From Thermoplasmata archaeon (GTDB taxonomy: Archaea > Thermoplasmatota > Thermoplasmata > Thermoplasmatales > Thermoplasmataceae), in assembly GCA_021799755.1 (NCBI GenBank), contig JAJYZU010000048.1, positions 1 to 7,613 of the forward strand: DNA of 7,613 bases, given 5' to 3'. Positions 7,101-7,613 of this stretch are shown piece after piece (the first letter of the stretch is position 1; every line of letters starts with the position of its first letter). The position numbers were made by a program, and so were the translations under genes. Below the pieces are notes generated by a model. It worked only from the letters and a program-made list of their open reading frames with translations. It made no database searches and had not been told where the DNA came from.

Positions 7101-7451
7101 ATTTACTACATTTCCTGGAGCTACAATTTCAATGAGGGAAATGTTTCCTACTTCGAAATTTTCTATTCCACCTCTCCTTCGTTTGATTCGCCTCACATGA
7201 TAAAGGTTCCAGCGGGTGCAACGTCACAGGTCATCACGATGGTTCCAAATGTGTCGACCTATTATTTCAAGGTCGTTGCATTCCTTTCCAACGGATACCT
7301 GACCACCAGCGACAACGTTGAGATACAGAATGGTAATTATGTTTCCCTGTTTGCCAACCTTGCAATAATCGCAGCAATAGGGATTTATATATCATATGTT
7401 GCCTTGCTACTTCGGAGAAAAAGAAGCCCGCCAAAGAACTTTTTTGACTAG
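4101..7451 (+). CDS. Membrane-anchored sedolisin/kumamolisin-type (S53) acid protease with long beta-rich C-terminal region
   Basis: This 1116-residue protein is a serine-carboxyl peptidase, active at low pH, probably digesting protein outside the cell. Residues 1-27 are a signal peptide (hydrophobic 4-23, only cysteine Cys15). About 115 residues of short propeptide follow. The catalytic domain (about 135-475) holds Glu205 and Asp209 in VETSLDVEWAHAMAP, oxyanion Asp290 in SGD, and nucleophile Ser396 in GGTSLSTP. The calcium-loop motif is present (QITSGNNG, then SAGWNPVTGLG), but its usual two Asp ligands are Gln439 and Asn455. Residues 478-830 are beta-rich and unrecognised. About 833-900 looks PEGA-like, 903-960 like a carboxypeptidase-regulatory domain and 1000-1075 like fibronectin III. 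A hydrophobic helix at 1081-1104 followed by RRKR anchors it, leaving a short cytoplasmic tail. About 38 NxS/T sequons, 28 of them after residue 480, and no cysteine after the signal suggest a heavily glycosylated acidophile surface enzyme. No partner protease gene is in view. Confidence 0.93.
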   Translation: MKRIVALVTAIFIVCLSFTYFAGVSSQDYSSMIINPQIQKAGNSTASIELYNPASSNAAYTSLFRELSPAGIDVVNYGYFIELSGNQGKILNGSQEILSLEEMFSLKPIENSFLYYPLLNYTSVNSNNFPLLPSQIASAYSFKWDYQHGINGKNETIAIIDAYGDPQLSYDLRAFDYAANLPPVNLQIIYQNKTPMAYNYSWAVETSLDVEWAHAMAPYAKILLVLSPDASNGLDNGLSYVVKNRLANIISISWGSYENPSQNAGMLNAMNNVFYNATLYNITVVAASGDQGAYDGTSGLALNFPASDPYVLAVGGTTLGLFNGVFTQSAWGGFSKGTTYGSGGGFSSYFNVPAWQRLMIKNSTNRGVPDVSLDASPQTGVEIISQGNSMFVGGTSLSTPVWAAIIAMMDQFNGRSLGLVSPMLYFVASTGYYTQAFTQITSGNNGYYYASAGWNPVTGLGTPIVSNLLNISRLVMQPFGSVVEVSGTGFNYSTMSASLSVSVGNNSILYGSDYYFLSFYSNPLNFLKFGIKIYGKNASYGFIGASGGMIFQNFRPLSYSGSHIVLPLTIQKVGTEFYGKAGSSVMDLNAYFMRGGWFNDSLGAEITDPQGNFTTIPSASFSSISLHAGNLVAVPQSYFERGFSSLGSGYDTISITYDHGYLNTSHSTKPPDTYILGSAPVAEGIMFNGDFAPNPSYTFFVPGYTAGSIKWSVNSTGSSVSGNVINFGSAGKYEITAELQSFNLTRNITVPDIVLIPSDFENPVSGYSTNVTVVVDFFYYYNFTLDRFNNLSIPYIAGQNNVGVFSPGYHRISENITVGTQKYVNYSLSPYPANLSLDVFPGAADLNVDGIMYTSIGLSTINVSPGNHYLNLSLRNFNNLSERYFFDPGANYTVQIEMVPVNSSIITLSGNVTDYTFGFPLSGVNVSSDFSYAYTTSSGYFILFLKPGFSSVSFKYPNYRIHWMNSTFSTNISDNVTMNFMGIFNNLVVKINRSFSLLFSIYYISWSYNFNEGNVSYFEIFYSTSPSFDSPHMIKVPAGATSQVITMVPNVSTYYFKVVAFLSNGYLTTSDNVEIQNGNYVSLFANLAIIAAIGIYISYVALLLRRKRSPPKNFFD

Positions 7452-7508
7452 GCCTGCGTCTTATGTTGCGGATTCCATCGCCGTTAAATAAATTTAATGG
7501 AGATGATA
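7452..7508. other. Convergent intergenic gap between protease and metE
   Basis: The gap holds 57 bp between two facing stop codons. On the minus strand, AT-rich DNA with short T runs (TTAAATTTATTTAA, about 7484-7497) follows the metE stop and might serve termination. I see no strong T run or hairpin for the plus strand and no small gene. Confidence 0.35.
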
Positions 7509-7613
7509 TTACTGAAGTTCCTTGAGCACCATGTTTCTGGCATCCACCATGTTCTTGAGCTTGCTGTACCCAATATCCCTGCTTCTGGTCCTGAGTCCAC
7601 AGTCCGGATTTAT
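7509..7613 (-). CDS. metE: Methionine synthase (MetE-core, cobalamin-independent), C-terminal end only
   Basis: The last 34 codons and TAA stop of a gene entering from the right edge read INPDCGLRTR, then a helix ending in NMVLKELQ. NPDCGL(K/R)TR is the signature of the C-terminal barrel of cobalamin-independent methionine synthase, and its cysteine (fifth residue of the fragment) is one of the zinc ligands that activate homocysteine. In archaea the gene is usually a short core form of about 300-350 residues with an unsettled methyl donor, but the length cannot be judged here. The gene converges on the protease, with 57 bp between the two stops. The family is clear despite the small fragment. 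Confidence 0.82.
   Translation of the reverse strand: MNPDCGLRTRSRDIGYSKLKNMVDARNMVLKELQ

Noticed and set aside
1..7613. CRISPR array, tRNA or rRNA gene, insertion sequence, toxin-antitoxin or defence cassette
   Set aside because: I looked for repeated units, cloverleaf-like stretches, inverted ends and such protein motifs on both strands and saw none; the window is densely packed with ordinary chromosomal genes.

Overview
The window looks like a chromosomal segment of an acidophilic, thermophilic archaeon close to Thermoplasma, Ferroplasma or Cuniculiplasma (Thermoplasmatales). This is inferred, with no marker RNA gene in view. The archaeal signs are an archaeal-type primase small subunit, a sulerythrin-like rubrerythrin without rubredoxin domain, a MetE-core methionine synthase end, TATA-type promoter elements about 33-35 nt before starts, and heavy use of AGG/AGA and ATA codons. 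The acidophile signs are a large, cysteine-free, sequon-rich, membrane-anchored sedolisin-type (S53) acid protease.

Layout: five genes lie on the minus strand in the left half. Read in transcription order (right to left) they are priS (4049-2907), rubrerythrin (2839-2420), a DUF3501 protein (about 2400-1837), an acyl-CoA dehydrogenase (1741-602) and a DUF72/YecE-like protein (605 to beyond the left edge). Diverging from priS across a 51-bp gap is the S53 protease on the plus strand (4101-7451). At the right edge the last 34 codons of a methionine synthase (metE-like) converge on the protease from the minus strand. Nearly all of the window is coding, and no gap exceeds 100 bp. I see no mobile element, CRISPR array, tRNA or rRNA.

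How they may work together: rubrerythrin and the DUF3501 protein are tightly linked and are probably one peroxide/oxidative-stress unit. The acyl-CoA dehydrogenase and DUF72 gene overlap by ATGA and are probably translationally coupled. priS is replication housekeeping, metE is methionine synthesis, and the protease probably digests extracellular protein at low pH.

Most worth a second look: (1) the protease keeps the Glu/Asp/Asp/Ser catalytic set but both acidic ligands of the family calcium site are replaced (Gln439, Asn455); (2) the DUF3501 protein's family-like N-terminus extends 25 or more codons upstream of any canonical start codon, suggesting an unusual ATA start or a single-base frame problem next to a GTGA overlap with rubrerythrin; (3) the primase small subunit lacks the cysteines expected for a zinc knuckle after its catalytic DxD motif.
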